Shown piece by piece: positions 12,435-23,344 of a stretch of 64,000 nucleotides of DNA. The notes beneath the pieces were generated by a model. The model saw only the letters and a program-made list of their open reading frames with translations. It was not told the origin of the DNA and did no database searches. Origin of the DNA: Globodera rostochiensis (taxonomy: Eukaryota; Nematoda; Chromadorea; Rhabditida; Heteroderidae); contig JAEVLN010000011.1 in the NCBI GenBank assembly GCA_018350325.1, forward strand, positions 393,827 through 457,826. Direction: 5' to 3'. The first letter of the stretch is position 1, and every line of letters starts with the position of its first letter. Both the position numbers and the translations under genes were made by a program.

Positions 12435-13558
12435 CGCTTCGACATCGCACGGCAAGCCGACAATGAATGGGCTTTTTTGGAGAAGTTAGCGATATTTCCA
12501 ATTCAATGCTAAATATTTTTTGATCAAATTTAGTTACAATTATTTTCTAACTTCTCCTAAAATTATTTACTTTAATTATCATTTTACAAATTCCTGTTTC
12601 TACAAATTTTAAAAAGATAAAAATCTTATAATATTTAATTTTAGTTTCCATTGGCTATTCTTTTGTTTATTTAGCCAAGAAATCAGAATTAGAAGGAAGT
12701 GGCCTTTCGGGCTACGGGGGCTGGTTGTGGTTAACAAAAATTCTTTTTAGTTGTTTAAACAAAATAATATTTTATTAAATTTCCAACAAAGTTTACGATT
12801 ATATTTCGTTTCTATAGAAAACAATAATTTTAATTAGTCATAATTTCAAAGCATTGATTCTTTTATCACAAAAGCTGATTGGACATCCAATTTTGTTTTC
12901 AAAAACCTTTAAAGGGGGAAAAAATTCCGAAATGATAAATGGTTATCTAAATAACCGATAAATTTGATGGATTATCTAAGCAAATTCTGACGTTTCAACA
13001 TTTGTTAGAAAATATAAAGCCAAAAGAATGAACCAAACCCAGCCAGCGGCGCCGAGCTGCACCGCAAGAGAATAACAGCATAGCAATGGGCTTCAAAAAA
13101 AATACAAAGGTCCGCAAACTTCGGGTACGTATAAAATCGCAAGAAAAGAAAGCTTAATTATAAAAAATGGATGCATTTTCAAGTGTTTTAAAAAAATATT
13201 TATCAAAAATTATCTTTCTCGATTAATGCGATGAAAATTGACAACGCCGGATGTGTTTATTGAAAGCGAAAATAAACAAAACATTATCGAATTAAAACAA
13301 TAATATGCATAAAATATACAGATTTAACATTTTAAATAATGGACGCAATTATTAAAAAAAAGACATCGTTTAAAATAAAATGTTAAATTGCAAAAATTAA
13401 TTGTAAGAAATAAAAAAATAATCAAAATTCACTAGAATATGCCACTACAAAAAAATTTAAATAAAAACCTTAGTAATAGTTACAATATATTATAGGAAAA
13501 GAATACGGGCAGATATTGTATTTGTGTGCTTCCACAGTTAAAAACCGGCGGAAACTAG
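12435..13558 (+). CDS. Four-exon model of an unknown basic protein (partial)
   Basis: Consecutive islands join in phase. Exon a, 12435-12484 (before GTTAGC), reads RFDIARQADNEWAFLE. Exon b, 12687-12729 (after AAATCAG, before GTTAAC), continues KIRRKWPFGLRGLVV. Exon c, 13047-13124 (after CCCAGCCAG, before GTACGT), gives RRRAAPQENNSIAMGF and a Lys/Arg-rich tail. Exon d, 13496-13558 (after TATTATAG), ends CVLPQLKTGGN then a stop. Introns are 202, 317 and 371 nt. What is seen is open frames, splice dinucleotides and phase agreement over three joins; the product and 5' end are unknown. GTTAGC and GTTAAC are weak donors, and another exon d frame (EYGQILYLCASTVKNRRK) is equally open. Confidence 0.3.
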
Positions 13559-13559
13559 A

Positions 13560-14390
13560 GCAGGGCTGCCAAAAATTTATGTCTTTTATGTTTTAATTTT
13601 AAAAAATTATAATTAAAAAGTATAATATAAAATATTTTAAAAATTTTAATTTATAATAAAATCAATAAAAAATCACAGAACTAAAACTGGACTGGACTTA
13701 AAAACACTAGGAATGAATATTATACAAATCAAAAATTTCAAACAAAATTATTTATTGGGTCGGTCAACGAAGTGTTAGGCACCGTTTTGTTTAAACCAGA
13801 TTGGTTCCAGAGATAGCCTGACATGATTAATAAACAGAATTCTCCAAATATTTGATGAAAATAAAATACAAATCTCAAGCTAAATAAAAATGAAAATTTG
13901 AAAGCATTCACATGTATAACTAACTGTTCATTGCTTTTTTAAAAACCTCAAAGTCAGCAAATAATTTTGCGTCATTTTACTTATTTAATTTATAAATAAT
14001 AAATTTTTAAAAAGCATTATTACATCAGAAATAGAATTTACTCATGCAAAAAGGAGATTTAAACATAACAAAAAAATGAATAAGTTTAAGAATTAAACCC
14101 GGCTTTTAAATTTTAAAAAATATTAGAGCTATCAGAATAAAAATTTACAAAAAAACTTTGGACTAAGATGTAAATCAGATGAAACCGCCTCAAAGCATAA
14201 ATAAAATCGCTTCAGATAAACATACCTAAAATGCATTCGATGTTCTTACTTAAAGCGAGCCTGGTCCTATCTATTAATAAAACCAATCAAAAAAATACTC
14301 AACAAATATTGATAAGTTGCCAAATACTAAAAAATAAAAAATTTAAACCTAAACAGTTTAAAGCGGTAGACTATGTAATTAATAATTAGT
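13560..14390. other. A-rich noncoding stretch
   Basis: A/T with weak GC patches at 13755-13830 (GGGTCGGTCAACGAAG), 14165-14215 and 14250-14275. No open frame of note and no paired splice sites. Confidence 0.5.
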
Positions 14391-14393
14391 AAA

Positions 14394-14582
14394 ATGCATT
14401 TCTTACAAAAAAAAACGCGCAAAATAAAAAAAAACAAAACCAAAATTTACACTAATACGATTGCTGCTCTGTCGTGGAAAAATGTCGAAGCGGATTCAAC
14501 AATATTCAACTGTTGGAAGGGTTATGAGTTTCTAGATGGTTTTGAACACTTGGCTGTAAGATGCAAATTTGTATTAAAATAA
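14394..14582 (+). pseudogene. Tigger/pogo-like transposase C-terminal fragment
   Basis: A 62-codon ORF. Residues from about 22 read IAALSWKNVEADSTIFNCW then KGYEF, matching the pattern W..V...TI.NCW...GF found just after the DDE domain in Tigger/pogo and CENP-B/Jerky-type proteins (family knowledge). The first 20 residues are a Lys/Asn-rich run from AT-rich DNA. A GTAAGATG donor-like site at 14554 follows the matching part. No catalytic DDE residues or helix-turn-helix are present, so this is a scrap of an old transposon or one exon of a domesticated gene. Confidence 0.4.
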
Positions 14583-14769
14583 ATTTTAACTTTACAATGT
14601 CATCAAAAAAAATTTATTATAAAAATCAGTATCCAAATATAATTCAAATCAAGCATAGATTTATTATTGCTAGAATTAAGTAGACCAATTAACAATATTT
14701 AACAAATAGAAAAAGAATAAAAAAGTAAATAATGACAATAATAACTAAATAAAATGCACTAAAAAATAA

Positions 14770-14875
14770 TAAATTACACAAATGTCCGGCACGTCAAAGG
14801 AGGCTGCTTTCGAGATTTTGTGGTAAAACTCAGAACCGCAATGTGGAGGCCGGCAGACTTGCAAGCTGCAAGGTT
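14770..14875 (+). other. Exon-like island with two open frames
   Basis: About 100 bp of high GC ending in GTTAATG. One frame reads GKTQNRNVEAGRLASCK, another LRTAMWRPADLQAARL, and a third starts ATG TCC GGC ACG but stops after 14 codons. The frame cannot be chosen from sequence alone. Confidence 0.22.
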
Positions 14876-14879
14876 AATG

Positions 14880-16720
14880 ATGCATTTAAATTGAAATTTT
14901 ATCAGGAAATTTAGAAAATTAAACAAAAATGCTGAAAATGCATTGAAATTTTAAGCAATGAAATATGGTAATTTATACGATGAACACAAAGCAAATAAGA
15001 AATGATTTACCTATTAAAAGACCAAAACTTTAAATATATAAATGGATGGGTTCTATTGGGCGTTGAGTTCTTAGCTCAGTTCTACTGGAAAAATAATAAA
15101 TAATAAAATAAAAAAAAAACTACAATAAAATTTAAAGTGAAATACAATCTTAATTAAAATAAAACTTATAAAATTTATGCAATAATTTAAAAAGCTAAAC
15201 AAACTAAAAATGTGGCATTAAAAAGTTAGAAATAAATGTTACATTGACATACTTTTTTCTTCCCTCGTCGACGACGACGACAGTGGAGTTCTTCAATTCA
15301 ATCCGCCTAGCTAACAATTAATTAAATCCAATGACAAAATTAACATTACATTTAATGAGAGTTTTGTATTGATATTGAGTTGGTAAGTTCTTGCAAATAA
15401 TATATATACACTTTTGATAAAAAGACATGTGTATATTATATTACAATATTAAAATAAAAAATTTATTCAAAGTATGTTTGATTTTGTCTCAATAATAATT
15501 ATAAATGTGTTTAATTTCCTTTCGAGTAAATCCAAACATTAATATTGCAAAATTATATCTTAATAAAAAACAATTCATAACCTATATTTCTTTTATTAAA
15601 AAAATGAGAATTATAAATAAAAAATTAAAAAAAAATTGTTGTAAGATTATTCTGTTTAATGTATCAGATAGCTTCTTTTATCTTTAGTATTAAATATAAA
15701 TTAATAATTTTTTAACATAAATTAAAATTCGCCTGCCATTCTAATTTTTGTTTCCATCGCCACTGGAAAAAAAAATGTTAACTAGTATCTTATTATTAAA
15801 ATACAAAACAAGTCGCTAGTCACTTCCGATAATTAACTTAATCATTTTTTTGTGTTGGTAATAATTAACATTAAACAATTTAATTAGGGATTCTACATAG
15901 GTCTCATTGCAAACAAGTAGTGGCGACATTTGAAGCCGAAAACCAAATGGTAAAATATGCATTTTAGGATTTATGTTTATCTGAAGCGATTTATAGCTTA
16001 TTAGTTTCAATAATTAGTTTATTTATCAAAAATTGTTGGGACCAAACTTTTTAATAAATATAAATCTAACTCCGCCGTTTCTTCAGTTCGATCAGACTGG
16101 AAGTCGTGGTCAAATATATAATAAAATTAAGTTCAAAATAATAAATATATATAATTATATTTATGTACAAAAACCCATAATGTAATAACCATAAAACAGT
16201 TTTAAAGATTTAAACAAATAAAATGTAAATACAATTTTTGGTTTGCATCACTTTAAAAATTTTAAAAATTTATAAAGGTGTATAATTAAAAACGTATGGC
16301 AATAACTTTTATTTTGATAAAAATGGGACGACTAATTTACAATTTTTGAAAACATATTGTTCTCCAGTCATCTTTATGCTGCAATTTTATGCTGATGTTC
16401 ATTAATAACCATTCATTAGCTTAATAATATTATAAAAACGAAGCTGTACAATTTCTTGCTTTAAACAACTAAAGATCAAATTATGTTAAAAATTTAATAT
16501 ATAACAAGCATATCGGTTATTTAAATATTTTGCAATTTTATCTATTTATTTGATTTTTTGTTATGAATTATTTGATAAGTTCTTTTAATTTTGGAATTTT
16601 TTGCCATTATTTTTTTACTATGGGTTACAAGTTATGTATTTAATTTGAGGTCTGTAAAATGTTTTTCAAAAGGTTTTACAAATTTTTTCCCAGTCCAATA
16701 TACGTAAAAGGGTTTTTAAA
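14880..16720. other. AT-rich DNA with micro-islands
   Basis: The A-rich side of the large skew switch near 16.2-16.5 kb. Small islands: 15260-15315 (GACGACGACGACAG), 15890-15950 (frame with VVATFEAENQM before GTAAAA) and 16074-16110 (after TTTCTTCAG). No gene established. The ORFs at 15505-15687 and 15816-16010 are within chance. Confidence 0.4.
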
Positions 16721-16722
16721 GA

Positions 16723-16754
16723 CACTTTATGGCCCTTCAAATTTCCCAAAAAGT
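16723..16754. repeat. 32-bp dispersed repeat, copy 1
   Basis: Begins CACTTTATGGCCCTTCAAAT and matches 36973-37004 exactly over 32 bp. Flanks differ beyond a few bases. It probably marks a common decayed element. Confidence 0.6.
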
Positions 16755-16860
16755 ATCGATTGGGGATTGATCACTTTTTTCAAATCGCAAATCAATCTGA
16801 TCTTGGACCAAAACCCAAAACCAAAACATTTTTGGGTTGTTTTGTACAAAATTTTTTACC

Positions 16861-17034
16861 AATATTATTGACCAAATTTTGTTTGGGTCAAATTGGAAAA
16901 AAACCAAAAGAAACCAAAACCAAAATAAACCCAATATTATTGACCAAATTTTGTTTGGTCCAAATTGGAGCACAACCCAAAAGAAACCAAAACCAAAATA
17001 AACCCAATATTATTGACCAAATTTTGTTTGGTCC
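16861..17034. repeat. 72-bp tandem repeat, about 2.4 units
   Basis: The word AATATTATTGACCAAATTTT recurs at 16861, 16933 and 17006 (spacing 72 and 73). Each unit carries AAAGAAACCAAAACCAAAAT and AAATTGG. The upstream 70 bp hold degenerate or inverted pieces (ACCAAAACCCAAAACC, TTTTTGGGTTGTTTTG). The 130-codon plus ORF (16760-17152) and the minus ORFs here (16737-16973, 16888-17094) are translations of the repeat and are not genes. Confidence 0.7.
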
Positions 17035-17390
17035 AAGCCCATATTTGTACAAAACTTTTGGGTGTCTTCCAGTTATCCTTTCAGCGGCTTTCACGTGCCC
17101 TTCTTATTCAGACAAATTGCCCCATATTACAACATCTTCCGACTTCATATAATTATTTAATAAATTAATTTTTGCGTAAATTTCTTTTATTTTTTTTTGC
17201 CAAAGTAATGTGTTAATATATCCTGTGGAAATGTGGTCGTGTATTTCTTATAAAACAAATAAAATTTACTATCTCCACTATTTTTTAATAGCTTTGATTA
17301 ATACTAATTTATGAAAATTATTTAAATGTTTTTATTCATAATCGTTCATTCGTAATTAAATTTTGGGTGTTGTCCGGTTGAATTTACACC

Positions 17391-17520
17391 CCTAAAGATA
17401 GCATCATCGAGTGATTTTTCAATCTTTTTTACAAGAATATTTAAAGTAATTCTTAGTGGTTTGTCTTTTCGGTAGCTCTTATTTATGTGTTGGGGTTCGG
17501 ACCCGCTTGAGTGCAAGCAG
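17391..17520 (+). repeat. tRNA-like short interspersed element, copy 2
   Basis: Shares with 2035-2162 the blocks GATAGCATCATCGAG, CAATCTTTTTTACAAG, TTAGTGGTTTGTCTTTTCGG and GGGTTCGGACCCGCTTGAG, then TGCAAG. Just upstream, GTCCGGTTGAATTTACACCC is a decayed match to the CCGGGACTAAATGTACACTC terminus beside copy 1, so the whole composite was copied. The B-box is slightly changed. Not a functional tRNA. Confidence 0.6.
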
Positions 17521-17670
17521 CTATTTATTGTTTTTCCTTATTCACAAGCGCTTCCCCGCATTAATACAAATTTTTTAATAATTTTTGCTTCAAATTCCTT
17601 AAATTTTATTTTAAAAAATCGTAAATTAGGCTTTTTGTTATGATTTACTAAAACTTTTGGGCTTTGTACA

Positions 17671-17776
17671 AAACACTATTTCTTCAAAAAATAAAATCTT
17701 CAGAAATTAAACTAAAACAATTTTTAGATGGGTGCGTTCATGTCAACATTACTCTCGCCGCCTGACTCTCTCTTTG
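17671..17776 (+). repeat. 108-bp repeat, array A, single unit
   Basis: One unit of the 108-bp family: ACTATTTCTTCAAAAAATAA, TTAAACTAAAACAATTTTTA, then GATGGGTGCGTTCATG and ACTCTCGCCGCCTGACTCTC. It belongs to the GCCGCC subfamily shared with array C. It ends at the usual boundary after GACTCTCTCTTT. Confidence 0.8.
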
Positions 17777-17779
17777 TAA

Positions 17780-19750
17780 ATAAATTTTCATTTTGTTTTA
17801 ATGAATTTATTATTATACCTATTTGAAGATATTCTTTAATGCTTTAGTGTTTTAATTACGTGTATAAATCGAACAATAAACTTCTTTAAGTCTATAATGT
17901 TAAAATAATAGAGAATCAAAAATTTTTATTTTTTGAAATTTTCAATTAATTGACAAAATAGATAAAAAAAATTATTAATCACCATTTAGTTTTGCTTTAC
18001 ATTGGTAAAAATAATGAACTGCATAAAGTAATAAAAAATATATAAATTGATAAAATGAATTGCATTTTTGACATCACCTATAAAGTTTATCTTTTGCATT
18101 ATGTACAAAGCACTTCACGACCTGATATTTAAAAGCTTGAATTATTAAGCAATGAACAAAGTAAAAATTTAATTAACTTTGAGTTATGAGAATATATATG
18201 TGTATCAAGTTAATGAGAGTTCGTGAAGTTTTGTGACGAACATGTGGATTCTATCGGCAATATTCTTTATTTATTTATTTATTTATTCTGCATTTTATTG
18301 ATAGTGTTTTCTTAATTTATTTTAACTTTATTTCTCGTTGTCGAGTTTCGTCCAGCTTTCTTTTGTTTTCTTTCTTCAGGCTCGTCACAATTTATTTTTG
18401 TATAATATATGTATTTTTTTAATTTTCACAATCATCTAAAAAATTTATCAACATCGTTTTATAAGCACATTGATGATTGGCAGAGCTTGACTTGACTTCG
18501 TAAATAAATCACCATATTATTTAGATTTAAATAAACATTTTTTTACATTAGTTGAATATTATTACGTCATTAGTTTATTAATTTATTTCTTAAATTTCAC
18601 TATTGTGCCTTTCGCGTGACGGCTTCTGGGGTGCCGCGTTCGCACCCGTGAGCACGAGAGGGACCAACTTTTCCAATCACATTTGATAACGTACAAACTT
18701 ATGAATTTTTATTTAGATTATTTTTTCATAGATTTATTTACATTTTGCCACCAATATATTGCCGTGCCAAATATATTAAAGACGATTAAAGTTTTTTACT
18801 TTTATAGATTATTGTTTTTTTCATTTTTATGTGAAACAATAATATTTATATATTCAATTTATAAAATTACTGTTTAATCAAATTTGTTGATCATTTAATT
18901 TTTTAATTCCAATCAATTTTCTGTGTAACTTTTATTTAAATGGAAAATTGAAACATATATTTGCAGTACTTTGTTTGAATCTGATATTTTGAATTTATTA
19001 TTTACAAAGTTAGATTAGAGTTTGAATTTTACAAAATTTGTTATTTGGAAAGCAAAATTTTTATTTAATTGCGCTTGCAATCTTTTGTGCCATTTTGTAA
19101 ATTATTGGTCGAATAGAATTATCATTTGTGTTTCATTTTCTTTTTTTTTCTTTCACATATTTAATCTTTTATGATTGAGTTTTTTTTAAATTATTTGTTT
19201 GTTTCCACCATTAGGTTGTATTAACATTTAGATTGTTTATATATGGTTTTTATCTGATTTATTTGGGTAGAATTTGATAAATTGCAGTTTTTTAATATAG
19301 TTTTAATTAATATTGTAAATTCAAAGTGCAGAATATGACTTCTGCCGGCTTTTCTATCGTGCACAAGTAGTCAGGCGTTGTCTTCGTATTCGAGGGTTCT
19401 CATAACTTGATTATTCCATTTTTTAATTTATTTTTTAGTTTGTGTAAAATAAGTATATTTAAAAAATGAAATTAATATGTTAAGAATATGTAATATTGTT
19501 AATTTATTATTTGTTTAATATACGCAGGACGGTTAACTTTATTGGTACTTCAATGTTGTCTATTCACCTTGGCATTACATATTTACGTTTTTGTGCCATA
19601 ATTAAATAAATATTATAAAAAATATATTTGAAACAGTTATCTTTTAACTTATTATTAAATCAAATTTTTAATTATGGCATTTTGCTCTTCCCGTAATTTA
19701 TTCGCTACTGTTTTAGTTTCAATTATTAATTAATAAACATATCTTTTGCT
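17780..19750. other. T-rich noncoding stretch with GC islands
   Basis: Contains a short (TTTA)n run at 18266-18288 and islands at 18225-18260, 18340-18400, 18470-18505, 18605-18670 (GGGGTGCCGCGTTCGCACCC) and 19335-19405. None has a clear exon structure. The 64-codon ORF at 18683-18877 is hydrophobic T-rich translation. Confidence 0.5.
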
Positions 19751-19754
19751 TTTA

Positions 19755-19835
19755 TTACACTGGCTGCGTCGCTTGTCCAGTTTTGGCCACCTCTCCAGAT
19801 ACGCGCGTGCAGTGTATGTTGATCAATAATGGTGT
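19755..19835. other. Exon-like island, both strands open
   Basis: Plus reads LAASLVQFWPPLQIRACSVC to a stop. Minus has an ATG-started 39-codon frame including HARIWRGGQNWTSDAASV. The minus strand is the A-rich sense here, which makes its open frame a little more notable. Product unknown. Confidence 0.2.
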
Positions 19836-19947
19836 TCTTATTCATAGTTTAACAACATTCTTGATAAGTACTTTTAAAAATTTGGTTTATCATTTTTTTA
19901 TTTAAAACTAGATTTAGACAATTATGCATTAAAGTATAATTATTTAA

Positions 19948-19993
19948 AATATATTTTAATTTAACTATGCATAAAAGATTTATTTTTTAAATT
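19948..19993. repeat. 46-bp direct repeat, copy 1
   Basis: Begins AATATATTTTAATTTAACTA and ends with a T run and AAATT. Identical over 46 bp to 21626-21671, in the same orientation, 1678 bp apart. Confidence 0.75.
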
Positions 19994-20029
19994 ATATTGA
20001 TTTTATATAACTGACAATATTTAAAAGTG

Positions 20030-20110
20030 CGCATGTTAAAGCGGGAACACATCAGTGGCTAAGAGTTTGTGGGCGAGATTCGGGTCGAGATAAACTGGAG
20101 TGTTGGGTCT
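20030..20110 (+). other. Exon-like island
   Basis: The standard-code frame with KAGTHQWLRVCGRDSGRDK stays open about 34 codons. Another frame reads MLKREHISG, a TAA, then EFVGEIRVEINWS. An AG precedes TTTGTGGGCGAG. Frame and function unresolved. Confidence 0.2.
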
Positions 20111-20297
20111 ATTAATAAAGTTAATAAATATCACATTAAAATGTTCATACATTTTAATTATTACAAAGATTCTTTTTTAAGATTAGTTTTTGAATATTTG
20201 TTTGGATTTTGATTTATTTATATTATTATCATTTGTTTTATGTTTTAAACTAGAAATTGAAAATATGTTTTCTATTCTAAATATTTAATTTAGAATT

Positions 20298-20382
20298 TGT
20301 TTACGCCAGCAAATGTTGTCTTTGGGTTGCTTTTCAAAGTTCAAGTTGAAGAAATGGTTGAGAAGATAGTTGACGAAATTTG
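20298..20382 (+). other. Exon-like island, possible C-terminal exon
   Basis: After TTTACGCCAG, a frame reads ANVVFGLLFKVQVEEMVEK and IVDEI, then stops. It has an alternating hydrophobic/charged pattern like a helix. No family recognised. Confidence 0.2.
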
Positions 20383-20949
20383 ATTAATTTTTTAGAACGC
20401 CGCCTATTGTTTAACCATGTAATTTAAAGTTAAACATTTTTAAATTTTTTTTTGTTTTAATAATTAACGATTAATTTAAATTTTTTGTCAGCATCTCAAA
20501 TATTTAATTTATTTCATTATCAAATTTTTTTTTGCTTTTAATAATTGCATTGGAATGACCATTTTTATGTTAAACACATATTAAAAAAATTCAATTGGAA
20601 GAGCGATGGCGGTTGAAATAATTCTGGATTTACTTTTTTATTCAAAAATGCGTTTGTCTTTCAAAAAAAAATTAATTGCCAAATTGGCTTTCTGAATTTC
20701 GAATAACACATTTATGGCTAACCTAAATAATAGTAAGAAAATTATTATTATAGTAATTTCTCTTAACGATTTTAGATACATTCACTAGAAATAAATCTAA
20801 AACAATATGTTGAAAAAAATAAACTCAGCCAATAACGTTAATCGACAATAACTATTCAAAGTTTTCTAGAGTTAAACCCATGTTAAACCTGCTATGATGT
20901 TTAGGTTAAAAATAGCTTACACAATGCCTTTTAAGCGGGACGTCGTCAG

Positions 20950-21015
20950 TTTTTGGGCCGAAAAAAGCCGGTTTTCGATCCGGTTTGGTTAAGCGACCGT
21001 GAACAACCCTACTAA
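20950..21015 (+). other. Exon-like island, possible last exon
   Basis: After GGGACGTCGTCAG the phase-0 frame reads FLGRKKPVFDPVWLSDREQ, then PY and a stop. A second frame (ATG CCT TTT AAG start) is also open for 22 codons. Product unknown. Confidence 0.25.
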
Positions 21016-21444
21016 AGAGAAACAGACATAAGTGGTAAATTAATCATTACTTTCTTATTTATTTGATAATTTTCGTTAATTTATTTTAATGGCGGCATTG
21101 GATTTAATATTTTGGGCTTATATTAACAGCTCAATATTATAAAATTTTTGTAATCTACCTTTTGTATATAAGGATTATCCAAATATTATTGAAATGGTAA
21201 AAAGCTTTATTTTTGTTATTTTTCCTATTAATTGAGGATTCACGAATCCAATCTTTACCACAAATAAAAAATATTTTACAAATAGCTTTGTACTTCTGCC
21301 AAATTTTTATTTATGCAAATTATTGATTTTTATACTAACGAAAAATTGAAACTTTTTATCTTTATGATAATATATATTTTTACCTCTATGCATTAATTAT
21401 TGGGTTTTCATTTTTTTAGGCTTATTTATTTTACAGTTTTTAAA

Positions 21445-21610
21445 TTTATGTTTGTACTTAATAGGCGATTGAAGGCCCCCAAGAACGTTTGGGGCTCCCG
21501 AGGACATTTGGGCCCGAAGATATTCATAACGCCAATGTCAGATTTAATTGCTATGTCCCTTCGTCAGCGTCACAAACCTGCTGATGTTCAGCCTCTTGTG
21601 GCTCTTCTTC
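21445..21610 (+). other. GC-rich exon-like island
   Basis: The strongest GC patch of this block. An 80-codon ORF (21400-21642) covers it with APKNVWGSRGHLGPKIF. A second frame opening right after TTAATAG reads GPQERLGLPRTFGPEDIHNA followed by a Cys-spaced end (FNCY, QTC) that loosely recalls an Ig-like strand. Neither is decisive. Confidence 0.25.
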
Positions 21611-21625
21611 TTGTATATTATTTTG

Positions 21626-21671
21626 AATATATTTTAATTTAACTATGCATAAAAGATTTATTTTTTAAATT
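21626..21671. repeat. 46-bp direct repeat, copy 2
   Basis: Exact copy of 19948-19993. It sits directly downstream of the GC-rich island. Confidence 0.75.
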
Positions 21672-22211
21672 GTTTATACATTTTGGTCTTTTTTATAAGA
21701 TTTTAATTTATATTAGATAGATTATTAAGCTTTAACTTTATGTATTTAGTCCGTTATATTTATATAAGTCTAAATAAAGGCGAACATTTATTTGATACGT
21801 TTTTTGACACTCTCTTCCTTATTCATAATTCAGAAGTTGTGTCATTTTAGTTAAATATCATTCTTATATAATAAATTTTTCTCATTTTATTATTTCATTT
21901 ATTTATTTGTCCGAAAACGATGTTGATAATATATTAATAGATAAATGTGGTGTTTGAAGTAATTTTGATTTGCTTTTATGTGTTTAAGCGGTGTCGAGAG
22001 CTTTATAAGTTTTTTAAATATTTAGCAATATTTATGCCAAAATCGGTTCAAAAATTACCGAATGTTTAAAATTTGGATTTTACAAATTGACAACAAAATT
22101 CAAGATTTGCAAATATTTCGGCATGATCGAATGAAAGCATTATTATAATTACACCTATTAACAAATATTTTTTGATTAACAATAAACTATAAAATAAATG
22201 TCACAATAAAT

Positions 22212-22405
22212 CAAGAGGGAGAAAAATCAACTTCTTGAACGGACTTTCATCAACCAAGAAATAGTCGGAGACAAGCCCAAGGAAAGAACCGAAACTTATT
22301 TGAAGAACAAAAAACGATATTTCTCATCATTTAAACGCCATAAGAAGGCATATAAAAAAAATTACATAAAGAAAAATCAAAATACGAATCATAAATTTCG
22401 ATAAA
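22212..22405 (+). other. Lys-rich open frame upstream of mariner
   Basis: A frame without an early ATG, bounded by TAA on both sides. It contains LLERTFINQEIVGDKPKERT and a Lys/Asn/Tyr-rich tail. An AG lies just before AGGGAGAAAAATC. About 63 codons on an A-rich stretch is modest evidence for an exon. It ends about 20 bp before the mariner insertion. Confidence 0.22.
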
Positions 22406-22596
22406 ACAACATACAAATAATGTATTGGGTTGAGTAATAAGTGCTGTCGGTTTTGTTTTGGAGGCTATTATTTCTGCGGAAGCGTAATCGATCGATAGTT
22501 GCTTATGCCCATCTTCTAGCCCATTCTTTTCTCTATCGAATGCACTATGAATCAGTAGAATCCGTCGCTTTTTAGCAAAGTTATTGATTTTTGAAT

Positions 22597-22776
22597 ATGG
22601 ACCCCCAAGTCGATAAAAATAAGCACTTCCGGCACCTCCTTTTGTTCGAGTTCAACAAGGGCACCAAGGCGTCGGAAGCGTCTCAAAACATTTGTGCCGT
22701 GTACGGAGAAGGCGCAACGAATGAAAGGACTGCACAACGATGGTTTGTGCGGTTTAGGGAGGGGGTTTTTGACTGA
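22597..22776 (+). pseudogene. Mariner transposase, N-terminal part
   Basis: ATG at 22597 begins MDPQVDKNKHFRHLLLFEF. The region through KASEASQNICAVYGE and NERTAQRWFVRF is the paired helix-turn-helix DNA-binding part of mariner transposases. The frame stops at TGA after REGVFD, where an intact protein continues with the LEDxPRSGRP-type linker. The linker and the first catalytic Asp region are absent. Cannot be catalytic; may still bind the termini. Confidence 0.9.
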
Positions 22777-22854
22777 AGCCAAAATTTCAAAAATTTTGAC
22801 CAAAAAACATTTTAATTGACCACAACTCGGAGAGTTTTGCTGAAAGCGGGATGA

Positions 22855-23262
22855 GGTCAGCAGACAAAATGCAGCGCTTTTCAAGAGCTTTCGAATGGTA
22901 TAAAGAAAGTTGGGGGTCGCGCGGGAAGTTTTCTCGACCGCACCTATGGGGTCATCCTTCAGCACGACAACGCCCGACCACACACCGCAAACATGACAAA
23001 AATTGCACTCCAAGAGCTGGACTGGGAAGTTTTGCCACATCCGCCCTATAGTCCGGATGTGGCTCCAAGCGACTACCACCTTTTTAGGTCCCTGTCCAAT
23101 GCCCTCTCTGGAGTGGCCCTCGAAAATGCCGCGGCACTCCAAAATTGGCTTGACGAATTCTTCGCGTCCAAACCGCCCATTTTTTTCAAAAGAGGGATCG
23201 AAAAACTACCCGGGCGTTGGGAGGAGATCGTGAACAATGCGGGGGAATATTTTATTGAATGA
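22855..23262 (+). pseudogene. Mariner transposase, C-terminal catalytic part
   Basis: A 135-codon open frame after a TGA at 22852. It carries VILQHDNARPHTA (second catalytic Asp) and, 34 residues on, HPPYSPDVAPSDYHLF (third Asp of the D,D34D triad), then FFKRGIEKLPGRWEEIV and the usual C-terminus GEYFIE. This matches the last third of mariner transposase (typically about 345 residues). It has no start codon of its own in place, and the first catalytic Asp is deleted, so it is inactive. The 196-codon minus ORF over it is a shadow. Confidence 0.9.
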
Positions 23263-23344
23263 TTCGGTGTCCCTTTTTGTTATTTTCGTGCAATATAAAA
23301 TGTGAAAAAAAACCGACAGCACTTATTACTCAACCCAATATATA

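Larger units (their letters stand above)
22425..23338 (+). mobile_element. Internally deleted mariner transposon
   Basis: 914 bp between two TA dinucleotides (22423-22424 and 23339-23340), the target-site duplication typical of mariner. The terminal inverted repeats are TTGGGTTGAGTAATAAGTGC followed by TGTCGGTTTT, identical at both ends over 30 bp (22425-22454 and 23309-23338). Inside are an N-terminal and a C-terminal transposase part. Against a usual length near 1.3 kb, some 400 bp are missing from the middle. Perfect termini and well-kept coding text suggest recent arrival or mobilisation in trans. GC content is much higher than the surroundings. Confidence 0.95.

Noticed and set aside
16737..17152. 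130-codon plus ORF and two minus ORFs with repeated NKIWSIILGLFWFWF-like text
   Set aside because: They are translations of the 72-bp tandem repeat on each strand; several frames are open at once and the peptides are low complexity.
18605..18670. tRNA-like island with GTTCGCACCC
   Set aside because: No A-box, no cloverleaf pairing and no second copy in the window.
22552..23142. 196-codon minus-strand ORF, the longest in the window
   Set aside because: It lies wholly over the mariner element, whose plus-strand transposase motifs are clear, and it crosses the deletion junction. A shadow ORF in GC-rich transposon DNA.
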